Position numbers and translations under genes: made by a program
Origin: Onthomorpha sp937906975
Lineage (GTDB): Bacteria; Bacteroidota; Bacteroidia; Bacteroidales; P3
DNA: 64,000 nt
Reading direction: 5' to 3'
Assembly (NCBI GenBank): GCA_045614605.1
Contig: JAZLDH010000009.1
Coordinates: 124,001-188,000, forward strand
Notes under the pieces: generated by a model
What the model was told of the DNA's origin: nothing
What the model saw: only the letters and a program-made list of their open reading frames with translations
The model's database searches: none
Shown: positions 15,826-24,488 of the stretch, one piece after another
Position numbering within the stretch: the first letter of the stretch is position 1
How the letters are laid out: each line of letters starts with the position of its first letter

Positions 15826-16662
15826 ATGAGTTCAATTATTTATGCGATTTTAGCTTTGAGCATCATAGGGGCGGTTGCTGCTATAATACTATACTTTGTT
15901 GCCCAAAAATTCAAAGTTTACGAAGACCCTCGTATAGATACGGTTTGTGAAAAATTGCCTGGTGCTAACTGTGGTGGATGTGGATATGCTGGTTGTAGAG
16001 CATTGGCAGAAGCAATAGTAAAAGCCGAAAGTTTAGAAAATAAATTTTGTCCTGTTGGTGGAGCAAACACCATGAACGAAATAGCAGAAGTTATGAATCT
16101 CTCAGTAGAGGCTTCTGAACCTAAAATTGCGGTTGTAAGGTGTAATGGTGGAAAATGCAACACTCAAGCAAAGGCAAATTTTGAAGGTTTTGACAATTGT
16201 CTTTTCGCTCACATGACTTTTTCAAGCGAAGGAGGTTGTTCTAATGGTTGTTTAGGACTTGGAAATTGTGTTAAGGCATGTAGTTTTGACGCAATTCATA
16301 TCAATCCAGAAACTAAATTACCTGAGGTAGATGAAGAAAAATGTGTAGCTTGTGGAGCTTGTGTGAAGACTTGTCCACGTTCTGTGATTGAATTAAGAAA
16401 CAAAGGTAAAAATTCTCGTAGAGTTTTTGTTAGTTGCATAAATCAAGAAAAAGGAGCTGCTGCAAAGAAGAATTGTGAAGCAGCATGTATTGGTTGTGGT
16501 AAATGTGCAAAGGCTTGTCCTTTTGAAGCAATTAGCATAAACAATAATGTAGCATACATAGATTTTAACAAGTGTAAACTATGTAGGAAATGTGTTGCAG
16601 AATGTCCAACAGGTGCAATTCATGCAGTTAATTTCCCTATTAAGAAAGAAGAAAACCTCTAA
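15826..16662 (+). CDS. rnfB: Rnf electron transport complex subunit B
   Basis: Takes electrons from reduced ferredoxin into the membrane-bound ferredoxin:NAD+ oxidoreductase. The 278-residue protein has one N-terminal membrane helix (about 4-25), and a 4Fe-4S domain with Cys 41, 49, 52, 57 and 75 ('CEKLPGANCGGCGYAGC'). Further 4Fe-4S motifs follow: CVACGACVKTCP, CIGCGKCAKACP and CKLCRKCVAECP, plus a Cys-rich stretch 'CSNGCLGLGNCVKAC'. It opens the rnf operon; rnfC follows 18 bp later. Confidence 0.96.
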   Translation: MSSIIYAILALSIIGAVAAIILYFVAQKFKVYEDPRIDTVCEKLPGANCGGCGYAGCRALAEAIVKAESLENKFCPVGGANTMNEIAEVMNLSVEASEPKIAVVRCNGGKCNTQAKANFEGFDNCLFAHMTFSSEGGCSNGCLGLGNCVKACSFDAIHINPETKLPEVDEEKCVACGACVKTCPRSVIELRNKGKNSRRVFVSCINQEKGAAAKKNCEAACIGCGKCAKACPFEAISINNNVAYIDFNKCKLCRKCVAECPTGAIHAVNFPIKKEENL

Positions 16663-16680
16663 TTAGCCAGTAGAAAGATT

Positions 16681-18012
16681 ATGAATACATTTCGATTAGG
16701 TGGAGTTCACCCACAAGAAAATAAATTAGCATCAGAAAACGCTATTGAATTATTTCCATTACAACAAAAGGCTGTTGTTTTTGTTAGTCAGCATTTAGGG
16801 GCGCCTTCTACTCCTGTTGTACAAAAAGGAGATAGAGTAAAAACAGGTCAATTATTAGCCAAAGCAGAAGCTTTTATCTGTGCTAACACTCACTCGCCTT
16901 ATACAGGTGTGATTACAAAGATAGATGTAGCAACAGATTTTAACGGATATAAAAAACCTGCTTTCTATATAGATGTAGAAGAAGACGAATGGTGTGAAGA
17001 TATTGACACCTCAGAAGATATAGTTCAAGATATTAAACTTTCTTCTCAAAAAATAATAGAAAGAATTAAAGATAGAGGAATAGTAGGTTTAGGAGGAGCT
17101 GCCTTCCCTACTCATGTTAAATATATGGTTCCAGAGGATAAGCATGTAGATTATGTAATTATAAATGCAGCTGAATGTGAACCTTATTTGACTTCTGATA
17201 ATAGATTGTTATTAGAACACACTGAGGAAGTTCTGATAGGAATTGAAATCATGAAAAAGGCGTTGAATATAAACAAAGCAAAGATAGGAATTGAGGCAAA
17301 CAAGCCAAAGGCTATCAATGCTTTGAAAGCGATTATAAATAAGTACCCAGGAACAGAGGTTGTTGCTTTAAAGACTAAATATCCACAAGGTGCTGAAAAG
17401 CAACTTATATATGCTTTAACTAAAAGAGAGGTTCCAAGTGGTAAACTTCCAATAGAGGTTGGTTGTGTTGTAAATAATGTTGGTACTGCTTTTGCTATTT
17501 ATCAAGCGGTTCAAAAAAATCGTCCTTTGATAGACAATATTTTGACCTTTACAGGCAAAGCTGTTGAAAACAATCGCAACCTTTTAGTTAGAGTTGGTAC
17601 TTCTATCCAATCCATAATAGATTATTGTGGAGGATTGCCAGAAAATACAGGTAAGGTAATAAATGGTGGTCCTATGATGGGAAAAGCTATGATGGATTTA
17701 TCTGCTCCTACAACAAAGACTACTTCAAGTATTCTTGTTATGACAGAGGCAGAAGCAAGCAGAAAGAAAACAACAAATTGTTTGCGTTGTGGAAAGTGTG
17801 TTTCTGCTTGTCCGATGGGATTGGAGCCTATTCAAATTTCATTGCTTGCAAAACAAGAAAGATGGGAAGAGGCAGAAAAGGAATGTGCTATGGACTGCAT
17901 AGAATGTGGTAGTTGTTTATTCACTTGCCCTGCTGGACAACCATTGCTTGATATTATAAGAGTTGCTAAGAGTAAGATAGGAGCACTTCGTAGAGCAAGA
18001 AGCAAAAAATAA
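16681..18012 (+). CDS. rnfC: Rnf electron transport complex subunit C
   Basis: The NADH-binding peripheral subunit of Rnf. The 443-residue chain has 'GIVGLGGAAFPTHVK' (about 135-150), the glycine-rich NADH/FMN site, then 'INAAECEPYLTSDNRLLLEH'. Two C-terminal 4Fe-4S motifs follow: CLRCGKCVSACP (from about 366) and CIECGSCLFTCP. Length matches short Rnf C proteins that lack a long Ala-rich tail. An unusual gene follows 8 bp downstream, before rnfD. Confidence 0.96.
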   Translation: MNTFRLGGVHPQENKLASENAIELFPLQQKAVVFVSQHLGAPSTPVVQKGDRVKTGQLLAKAEAFICANTHSPYTGVITKIDVATDFNGYKKPAFYIDVEEDEWCEDIDTSEDIVQDIKLSSQKIIERIKDRGIVGLGGAAFPTHVKYMVPEDKHVDYVIINAAECEPYLTSDNRLLLEHTEEVLIGIEIMKKALNINKAKIGIEANKPKAINALKAIINKYPGTEVVALKTKYPQGAEKQLIYALTKREVPSGKLPIEVGCVVNNVGTAFAIYQAVQKNRPLIDNILTFTGKAVENNRNLLVRVGTSIQSIIDYCGGLPENTGKVINGGPMMGKAMMDLSAPTTKTTSSILVMTEAEASRKKTTNCLRCGKCVSACPMGLEPIQISLLAKQERWEEAEKECAMDCIECGSCLFTCPAGQPLLDIIRVAKSKIGALRRARSKK

Positions 18013-18020
18013 ATCAGAAT

Positions 18021-18524
18021 ATGATAAAGAGATTGTTTGTCTTATTTGTTATATGTTTTATTTGCGGAAGTCTTTTCTGTCAAGAAAATGCAATTTATCA
18101 CAATCTTGACAATGGCTATTCTGTACAATATCCTAATGGTTGGGAGTTGGAAGAGGACCAAGAGAATGGAACGATAACTATATATAAAAACAATCAAAAT
18201 TCTTTAATACATACTCATCTTCAAATAAGTAGTGCACTGTGGGAAGATGGCAGTTTAGAGGAATTTGTCAAAGCTATCAATTTAGAAGATATGAAGGATT
18301 TATACTCAGACTTTGCTATAATTGAGCACAATCAAGAGCAAGATGAGTGTATGTATGAGGTTACTTATCTTTTGAATGATGTGAAAGTAAATAGTATTTT
18401 TTCTTTTTTAAAGATAGAAGATCAAATTTTTATTTTCCTTGCAATGGCACAAGATGATGAGAATTACGAATTAGACAAAGAAGTCTTTATCAATATAATA
18501 GAGAGTATTGAATTTCAAAACTAA
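18021..18524 (+). CDS. Secreted PsbP-like protein of unknown function inside the rnf operon
   Basis: The 167-residue product has a signal peptide (MIKRLFVLFVICFICGSLFCQ) and a mature part that opens 'YHNLDNGYSVQYPNGWELEE' and continues 'ITIYKNNQNSLIHTHLQISS'. That pattern, a short hairpin with YPxGW followed by strands and a terminal amphipathic helix ('EVFINIIESIEF'), resembles the PsbP/MOG1/DUF1795 fold, though I cannot name a family with certainty. It is acidic. It lies 8 bp after rnfC and 22 bp before rnfD on the same strand, so it must be co-transcribed with Rnf. This gene is not part of the standard rnfBCDGEA order. An envelope-side accessory role is inference. Confidence 0.7.
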   Translation: MIKRLFVLFVICFICGSLFCQENAIYHNLDNGYSVQYPNGWELEEDQENGTITIYKNNQNSLIHTHLQISSALWEDGSLEEFVKAINLEDMKDLYSDFAIIEHNQEQDECMYEVTYLLNDVKVNSIFSFLKIEDQIFIFLAMAQDDENYELDKEVFINIIESIEFQN

Positions 18525-18546
18525 CAAAATAACAAAAATATAAAAG

Positions 18547-19479
18547 ATGGCATTACTTAAAGTTTCAGGATCTCCACACGTTCAAAGCAAAGATACCACA
18601 CAAAGTATTATGTGGAGCGTAGTTATTGCACTAATCCCAGCTTTATTAGTTGGAGTGTATTTTTTCGGATTTAGAGTATTAGCAGTAACCGCAGTATCTG
18701 TTGCTGCTTGTATATTATTTGAATGGTTAATTCAAAAATTCCTATTAAAAGGTGAGCAAACAATTTCAGATGGTTCAGCCGTAATCACTGGTATGCTTTT
18801 AGCCTTTAATTTGCCTTCAAATATTCCTTTCTATATTGTTGTAATAGGAGCATTAGTTGCGATAGGCATTGGTAAAATGACATTTGGAGGATTAGGAAAG
18901 AATCCTTTCAACCCTGCATTAGTAGGTAGAGTTTTCTTATTCCTTTCTTTCCCAACAAATGTTGCGATGTCAGAATGGCCAACTGCAAAAACAGTAGATG
19001 CTTTAACAGGACCTACCCCTTTGTCTTTAATAAAAAATGGACAAACACCTGAGTTGATGGATACTCTTATTGGAGCAACAGGAGGAAGTTTCGGAGAAGT
19101 TTCAGCGATTGCTATCATTCTTGGAGGTTTATTTATGCTTTTGAGAAAAGTTATCACATGGCATATTCCTGTTTCTTTCATTGCTTCATCTTGGCTATTT
19201 GCTGGCATTCTTTATTTGGCAGGAATCACTGTTGATCCTACAACTCATATTCTTGCTGGTGGACTTATGCTTGGTGCAATCTTTATGGCGACCGATATGG
19301 CTACAAGTCCAATTACAAAAACAGGACAAATAATATTTGGTGTTGGTTGTGGTTTACTTACAATCATATTCCGTTGTTTCGGACCAATGCCTGAGGGAGT
19401 TTCTTTCGCAATATTGATTATGAATGCACTTACTCCTTTAATTAACAAGATGTGTAAACCAAAGAGATTTGGTTATTAA
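18547..19479 (+). CDS. rnfD: Rnf electron transport complex subunit D
   Basis: An integral membrane subunit with covalently bound FMN. The 310-residue protein has about eight to ten hydrophobic helices ('IMWSVVIALIPALLVGVYFF' and onward). It has the 'GGLGKNPFNPALVGR' loop, the flavin-attachment-type site 'TGPTPLSL' (family form SGATPL) and 'MATDMATSPITKTGQ'. It is followed 20 bp later by rnfG. Confidence 0.95.
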   Translation: MALLKVSGSPHVQSKDTTQSIMWSVVIALIPALLVGVYFFGFRVLAVTAVSVAACILFEWLIQKFLLKGEQTISDGSAVITGMLLAFNLPSNIPFYIVVIGALVAIGIGKMTFGGLGKNPFNPALVGRVFLFLSFPTNVAMSEWPTAKTVDALTGPTPLSLIKNGQTPELMDTLIGATGGSFGEVSAIAIILGGLFMLLRKVITWHIPVSFIASSWLFAGILYLAGITVDPTTHILAGGLMLGAIFMATDMATSPITKTGQIIFGVGCGLLTIIFRCFGPMPEGVSFAILIMNALTPLINKMCKPKRFGY

Positions 19480-19499
19480 TAATAAAAAACGATAGAATT

Positions 19500-20099
19500 A
19501 TGGCAAAATTAAATTCTTCATTAAAAAATATGGTAATGTCATTAGCCATTATCTCTTTTGGAGCTTCTGCAATTCTTGGAAGTGTTTATGTATTGACGAA
19601 AAGCCCAATTGAAAAAGCTGCAGAAGAAAAGAAAACTAATGCTATCAAAGAAGTATTACCTACAAATGCCAATATGAAAATAGGAAATCCTGTAGAGATT
19701 TCAATAGATTCTTATTCAGAAAAGTTCACTATATATCCTGCTTTTGAGAACGATGAGCTTATTGCAGTGGCTGTGGAAACTTTTGATAACAACGGATATG
19801 GTGGACAAATAAAATCTATGGTTGGATTCGATGCTGAGGGTAAGATTGTAAACTATGCAATATTATCAATGAGCGAAACACCTGGATTAGGAGAAAAAGC
19901 AACTTCTTGGTTTAAGACTGCAAGAAACAAACAAGACATAAGAGGTAAGAATCCATCAGAAGAAAGTTTCAAAGTAAGCAAAGACGGAGGAGAAATAGAT
20001 GCAATCACAGCATCAACCATTACTTCAAGAGCATTTTTAGCTTCTGTGAAAACTGCTTACAATGTATTTATGGAATATCAAAAACAACAAAACAAATAA
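19500..20099 (+). CDS. rnfG: Rnf electron transport complex subunit G
   Basis: A periplasm-facing flavoprotein of Rnf. The 199-residue protein has an N-terminal membrane anchor (about 10-33) and a FMN_bind domain. 'NNGYGGQIKSMVGFD' and 'SETPGLGEKA' precede the covalent FMN site 'DAITASTITSRA', with the acceptor Thr at about 173. This is a variant of the usual SGATxTS motif. It lies 4 bp before rnfE. Confidence 0.95.
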   Translation: MAKLNSSLKNMVMSLAIISFGASAILGSVYVLTKSPIEKAAEEKKTNAIKEVLPTNANMKIGNPVEISIDSYSEKFTIYPAFENDELIAVAVETFDNNGYGGQIKSMVGFDAEGKIVNYAILSMSETPGLGEKATSWFKTARNKQDIRGKNPSEESFKVSKDGGEIDAITASTITSRAFLASVKTAYNVFMEYQKQQNK

Positions 20100-20103
20100 G
20101 GCT

Positions 20104-20691
20104 ATGAATAAGTTTAAGATTATAATAAATGGTATCATAAAAGAAAACCCTGTTTTTTGTTTATTGTTAGGTATGTGTCCTACATTAGGAACTACAACCT
20201 CTGCGATAAACGGAATGGGTATGGGATTATGTACAACATTCGTTTTAATATTGAGTAATATTGCGATTTCTTTATTAAAGAATCTTGTTCCAGACAAAGT
20301 AAGAATCCCTGCTTTCATTGTAATTATTGCCTCTTTCGTAACAGTATTGCAACTATGTATGCAAGCATATTTACCTTCACTTTACGAAAGTTTAGGATTG
20401 TTTATTCCGTTGATTGTTGTAAACTGTTTGATTTTAGGACGTGCAGAAGCCTTTGCAAGCAAGAATAACGTTGTAAACTCTATGTTTGACGGAATCGGAA
20501 TGGGACTTGGATTCACTCTTGGCTTAACAGTCTTAGGTATAGTTAGAGAAGTATTAGGTTCAGGCTCTATTTTCGGAATGAAATTCATAGGAGATGCTGA
20601 CGGAATCTTAATATTCGTTCTTGCACCAGGAGCATTCATAGCATTAGGCTATCTAATTGCAATAGTGAACAAGTTAAAATCAAAACAATAA
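20104..20691 (+). CDS. rnfE: Rnf electron transport complex subunit E
   Basis: An integral membrane subunit, about six helices, 195 residues. 'NPVFCLLLGMCPTLGTTTSA' (about 15-34) and 'DGIGMGLGFTLGLTVLGIVR' are typical RnfE signatures, and the 'GMCPTLGTTTSAINGMGMG' form separates it from its paralog RnfA ('GICPFLGVSK'). I start it at the ATG at 20104; an earlier in-frame ATG overlaps rnfG and lengthens the protein without family support. It is the last gene of the operon: a terminator follows at 20717 and rnfA, which normally comes next, is absent. Confidence 0.95.
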   Translation: MNKFKIIINGIIKENPVFCLLLGMCPTLGTTTSAINGMGMGLCTTFVLILSNIAISLLKNLVPDKVRIPAFIVIIASFVTVLQLCMQAYLPSLYESLGLFIPLIVVNCLILGRAEAFASKNNVVNSMFDGIGMGLGFTLGLTVLGIVREVLGSGSIFGMKFIGDADGILIFVLAPGAFIALGYLIAIVNKLKSKQ

Positions 20692-20716
20692 TACAAAATA
20701 ATAAATTATTATAAAG

Positions 20717-20754
20717 AATCAGTCGTTGAATATTGTTTCAGCGACTGATTTTTT
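20717..20754 (+). terminator. Terminator of the rnf operon
   Basis: AATCAGTCGTTG (20717-20728) and CAGCGACTGATT (20739-20750) form a long stem with one G-T wobble, followed by a run of T. It comes 25 bp after the rnfE stop. Confidence 0.9.
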
Positions 20755-20764
20755 CGTATCTTTG
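20732..20764 (+). promoter_or_regulatory. Promoter of the M14 carboxypeptidase gene
   Basis: TATCTTTG (20757-20764) is a perfect -7 box; ATTG at 20732-20735 lies 21 bp upstream as a weak -33, inside the preceding terminator loop. The ATG follows only 6 nt after the -7 box, so the transcript is probably leaderless or nearly so. Confidence 0.55.
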
Positions 20765-20770
20765 CAAAAT

Positions 20771-22444
20771 ATGAGAAAGATTATCATTTTTATTTTGTTT
20801 TGTTGCAGTTTTATTCCTTGCTTTTGCCAAGAATATGACAAGGTAAAAACCGCTTTAAACGAAAAAGGAGAAGCTAAAATATTAGTAAAAGCAAACGAAA
20901 ACAATATAGAACACTTGTCTTTGTTTACAAGCATTGATTGTAAAAAAGAAAACGAATATCTTGTCTATGTAAGCCAAAAACAATTCAACAAATTCCTAAC
21001 CTTAGGCTTAGATTACAGACTTTATCAAGAAGAAAAAAACGAAAAATCACTACAAGTAGCAACCACACTTGAACAAATGAATCAGTGGAATCGCTATCCC
21101 TCATATCAAGTCTATGTAGATTTCATGCAAGGCCTTGCACAAGAATTTCCAAACATTTGCAGATTAGACACAATAGGCCTTTCAACAGAAAATCGTCTAA
21201 TTCTATCACTTAGAATCTACAACAACACCTCAGAAAACAATCCAAAATTCTTTTATAGCTCCACAATGCACGGAGATGAGCTTACAGGAACAGTTGTTTT
21301 AATGCGTTTGGCAGACTATCTTTTAAGAAATCACCAAACAGAGAGCGAGATAGGACAACTAATCTCAGATATGCAAATCTATATCTGTCCTATTGCAAAT
21401 CCAGACGGAGTTTATGCAGGAGGAAACAACAATGTTTCAAATGCAACAAGATATAACGCAAACTATGTTGATTTAAACCGTAATTTTCCTAATCCAAAAT
21501 ATGGACAACACCCAGATGAAGAGCCACATCAGGTAGAAACCTTAGCATTTATGCAATACGCATTAGAAGAGGACTTTGACCTATCAATCAATCTTCACAC
21601 AGGAGCAGAGGTTTGCAACTATCCTTGGGACTCATGGCGTGAAGACCAAAGACTACACCCAGACAGAGATTGGTTTATCTCGATTTGTCAAGAATTTGTT
21701 TCCCAAGTTAGAAGTGCAGGAAACCAAAATTATTTCACAGATGTGTCATCTTCTGGAATAATCAACGGAGGCGATTGGTATAGAATCTATGGTTCGCGTC
21801 AAGATTGGCAATGTTGGTACACCAAAGCAAGAGAACTAACCTTAGAGATAAGCACCACAAAATCACCTTCCTCAAATCTTTTACCACAATATTGGACTAA
21901 ATTAAAAGATGGCTTAATTGGTTTTATAAGCAACTCATTAACAGGAGTAGAAGGCCAAATAAAAGACATAACAAACAACGAATCAATAGCAAATGCAACA
22001 ATAGAGGTTTTAGAGTTAGATTTTGATTCATTATTTACCTATTCCAATAACCAAGGATATTATTTTCGTCCATTACTTTCTGGCAATTACCAAGTAAAAG
22101 TACACGCACAAGGCTACAACGACACAATTATAAACATAAACATAGATCACAATTCAACCTTAGAGCAAGATATTTACCTGTCTCCTAGCCTAACCTCATT
22201 ATCCCTTATAGATGAAACTTCAAGTGAACCAATAATTTACCCTAACCCATGTAGCGACAAAATATTCCTAAGAGATAGAAAATTTTTTGCGTACAAAATT
22301 TTAAATTCTCAAAGAAAAAAAATAATAAAGCAAAGAGAAAATAACTTAAGGCAAATAGATGTTTCTTATTTACCAGCAGGAGTATATTTTCTTACTTTAT
22401 TTTCAGAAGAAGGAACACAAACTTTAACTTTCATAAAGCAATAA
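20771..22444 (+). CDS. Secreted M14 zinc carboxypeptidase with T9SS sorting domain
   Basis: The 557-residue protein starts with a signal peptide (MRKIIIFILFCCSFIPCFCQ), followed by a propeptide-like region. The catalytic M14 domain comes next, with zinc ligands in 'STMHGDELTG' (His167, Glu170) and 'INLHTGAEVCNYPWDSW', 'CPIANPDG' between them, and the catalytic Glu in 'ELTLEIS'. A carboxypeptidase-regulatory-like Ig domain follows ('VEGQIKDITNNESIANATIE', about 395-475). The C-terminus has 'IYPNPCSDKIFL' and 'LPAGVYFLTL', a type A T9SS sorting domain. I use the ATG at 20771; the longer TTG frame from 20726 would start upstream of the promoter box. The sorting-domain codons 22310-22356 carry a copy of the 21-bp phased repeat. 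Confidence 0.9.
   Translation: MRKIIIFILFCCSFIPCFCQEYDKVKTALNEKGEAKILVKANENNIEHLSLFTSIDCKKENEYLVYVSQKQFNKFLTLGLDYRLYQEEKNEKSLQVATTLEQMNQWNRYPSYQVYVDFMQGLAQEFPNICRLDTIGLSTENRLILSLRIYNNTSENNPKFFYSSTMHGDELTGTVVLMRLADYLLRNHQTESEIGQLISDMQIYICPIANPDGVYAGGNNNVSNATRYNANYVDLNRNFPNPKYGQHPDEEPHQVETLAFMQYALEEDFDLSINLHTGAEVCNYPWDSWREDQRLHPDRDWFISICQEFVSQVRSAGNQNYFTDVSSSGIINGGDWYRIYGSRQDWQCWYTKARELTLEISTTKSPSSNLLPQYWTKLKDGLIGFISNSLTGVEGQIKDITNNESIANATIEVLELDFDSLFTYSNNQGYYFRPLLSGNYQVKVHAQGYNDTIININIDHNSTLEQDIYLSPSLTSLSLIDETSSEPIIYPNPCSDKIFLRDRKFFAYKILNSQRKKIIKQRENNLRQIDVSYLPAGVYFLTLFSEEGTQTLTFIKQ
22310..22356. repeat. 21-bp phased CWWWG element, copy D, inside a coding region
   Basis: CAAAG at 22310, CAAAG at 22331 and CAAAT at 22352 are 21 bp apart, and CTAAG at 22268 is in the same phase. 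The sequence after the first anchor resembles copy A. It encodes 'SQRKKIIKQREN' in the sorting domain of the M14 peptidase. Confidence 0.5.
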
Positions 22445-22459
22445 AAAATAGAATTAAAT

Positions 22460-23251
22460 ATGAAAAACGTAAATAGATTTTTAGTATTAGCAACTTTTTT
22501 GAGCCTATGTTTTTGCTCAATGCTTAATGCACAAGAAAGAAGAGAGGAAATTACAGGACAAGACACCGCTATCAGTACTCCTTTCTTTACAGCCTCAGCG
22601 GGTTGGACCTTTCCCTTTGGAGAAATGGGCAATAGATATAATTCGTTTTTAAATATCAACACAAATTTAGGTTGGAAAACTCAACAAAATTGGATTTATT
22701 ATTTTGAATTTGGTTTTCAATTTGGTTCAGACAATGTGAAAATCAAAAATGATATACTTTCAGGAATGTTAGTTAATACTTCCGACCCCTTTGTTATTGG
22801 ACAAGATGGCACAAATGCGGGAGTTGTTGCATATAATAGAAATTTAAGTTTCTCAGCTTTTGCAGGTAAGGTGATACCTCTATGGTTTTCTAATCCAAAT
22901 TCAGGATTGATGATTACTGTGGGTGCAGGTTTTTTGCAACATCAAATAATTTATCAACCTACTCTTACTGAAGCACCACAAATTCAAAATGATTACGCTT
23001 ACGGATACGACAGACAAATGCGTGGAGCTATGGTTTCTGGATTTTTAGGTTACATTCACATGAGTAAAAAGAACTTTGCAAATTTCTATCTCGGAGTTCA
23101 ATTTGATAATGCTTGGACAAAGATGACAAGAGATTATCAATTTGATTTGAGAGGAGGCGATAACAATCTTTATTATGATGGAATGCTAACTCTAAAAATA
23201 GGTTGGATGTTTCCTTTCTATGGAAGAGATGCCGATAAGATATACTACTAA
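22460..23251 (+). CDS. Outer-membrane beta-barrel protein of unknown function
   Basis: The 263-residue protein has a signal peptide ending near 'CSMLNAQ' (about residue 24) and a mature part of alternating strands ('NWIYYFEFGFQFGS', 'NFANFYLGVQFDNAW', 'MLTLKIGWMFPFYG'). This pattern fits a small 8- to 10-stranded outer-membrane barrel. It has no recognisable catalytic motif. It lies 10 bp before waaA and in the same direction, a context of outer-membrane assembly genes. Confidence 0.75.
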   Translation: MKNVNRFLVLATFLSLCFCSMLNAQERREEITGQDTAISTPFFTASAGWTFPFGEMGNRYNSFLNINTNLGWKTQQNWIYYFEFGFQFGSDNVKIKNDILSGMLVNTSDPFVIGQDGTNAGVVAYNRNLSFSAFAGKVIPLWFSNPNSGLMITVGAGFLQHQIIYQPTLTEAPQIQNDYAYGYDRQMRGAMVSGFLGYIHMSKKNFANFYLGVQFDNAWTKMTRDYQFDLRGGDNNLYYDGMLTLKIGWMFPFYGRDADKIYY

Positions 23252-23261
23252 TTTTTAGATT

Positions 23262-24488
23262 ATGAGTTTTTTATATAATATTTTCATTTATTTTTACATA
23301 GGCATACTTTACCTCATCTCGCCTTTTAACAAAAAAGTTAAAACAATGTTAAAGGGTGAAAAGGAGTGTTTTGGTAAATTAGAAAACATAAAAAGCTCAG
23401 ATAAAATAGCATGGTTTCATTGTGCTTCTTTGGGGGAATTTGAGCAAGGACGTCCTTTGATTGAGGAGGTTAAAAAACAGTTTCCTCAATATAAGATTTT
23501 GCTTTCTTTCTACTCTCCTTCGGGATATGAGGCAATGAAGAATTATTCCTTAGCCGATTGGGTGGTTTATCTTCCTAATGACACAAAAAAGAATGCAAAG
23601 AAATTCGTTTCTATTGTAAAGCCTGATTTAATATTTTTTGTAAAATATGAGTTTTGGTACAACTATATTTCTGCTCTAAAAGGCAGAAGATTATTCCAAG
23701 TCTCGTTAATTCTTAGAGAGAGTCAATATTTCTTTTCATGGTATGGGAAATGGTTTGCAAAGCAACTTAGATACTTTGAGCATTTCTTTGTACAAAATCA
23801 AGAAACCGCAAATCTATTAAACAAAATTGGCTATAAAAATGTAACAATAAGCGGAGATACAAGATTTGATAGGGTAATGAGAATTGCAAACAATGCTAAA
23901 TCGTTTGCTGATATAGAAGAATTTTGCAGAGGTGATAAGAAGATAATTTTAGCAGGCAGTTCGTGGTTGACAGATGAAAGAATTATTGAAAAGGCTATTA
24001 AAAATCTAAATGTAAAGTTAATAATTGCTCCTCATATTGTGGGAGAGGCTCATATAAACGAGATACAAAAACTTTTCCCTAATTCAATTCTTTATTCCGA
24101 ATTGGCTGAAAACAAAAAGGAGTCTGATGTTTTAATTATCAACTGCATAGGAATTTTATCTAATCTTTATCAGTATTGCGACATTGCTTACATTGGAGGT
24201 GGTTTTGGCGTGGGTATTCACAATACTTTGGAGGCTGCAACTTTTGGAAAGCCTATTTGTTTTGGTACAAACTATCATAAATTTCAAGAGGCAGTGGATT
24301 TGATAAATTTAAAGGCGGCTTATAGCATAAATAATGAGGAAGAGTTAAGGCAAGTCTTTGAACAATTGCTCAATAACGAAGAGGTGTATAACAATTCTGC
24401 TAAGGCTTCTAGAAATTATGTGGGAGAAAAAATTGGTGCTTGTAATAAGATAATCAACCATCTATCAAAACAAGATGAAAGCAAGTAA
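23262..24488 (+). CDS. waaA: 3-deoxy-D-manno-octulosonic acid (Kdo) transferase
   Basis: Adds Kdo to lipid A precursor at the inner membrane. The 408-residue protein has an N-terminal membrane anchor and two GT30-type domains. The first has 'HCASLGEFEQGRPLIEEV' (about 50-67), the catalytic Glu region of WaaA. The second has 'AGSSWLTDERII', 'APHIVGEAHINEI' and 'IGGGFGVGIHNTLEAATFG', the CMP-Kdo site. It overlaps the downstream tamL gene by 14 nt, which implies co-transcription. With lpxB further along, it shows the cell makes LPS. Confidence 0.95.
   Translation: MSFLYNIFIYFYIGILYLISPFNKKVKTMLKGEKECFGKLENIKSSDKIAWFHCASLGEFEQGRPLIEEVKKQFPQYKILLSFYSPSGYEAMKNYSLADWVVYLPNDTKKNAKKFVSIVKPDLIFFVKYEFWYNYISALKGRRLFQVSLILRESQYFFSWYGKWFAKQLRYFEHFFVQNQETANLLNKIGYKNVTISGDTRFDRVMRIANNAKSFADIEEFCRGDKKIILAGSSWLTDERIIEKAIKNLNVKLIIAPHIVGEAHINEIQKLFPNSILYSELAENKKESDVLIINCIGILSNLYQYCDIAYIGGGFGVGIHNTLEAATFGKPICFGTNYHKFQEAVDLINLKAAYSINNEEELRQVFEQLLNNEEVYNNSAKASRNYVGEKIGACNKIINHLSKQDESK

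Noticed and set aside
20037..20318. Minus-strand ORF that might stand for the missing rnfA
   Set aside because: It is the reverse complement of rnfE and shows no RnfA motif.
20726..20770. Upstream TTG start for the M14 carboxypeptidase
   Set aside because: It lies in the rnf terminator hairpin and upstream of the -7 box. A clean signal peptide begins at the ATG at 20771.
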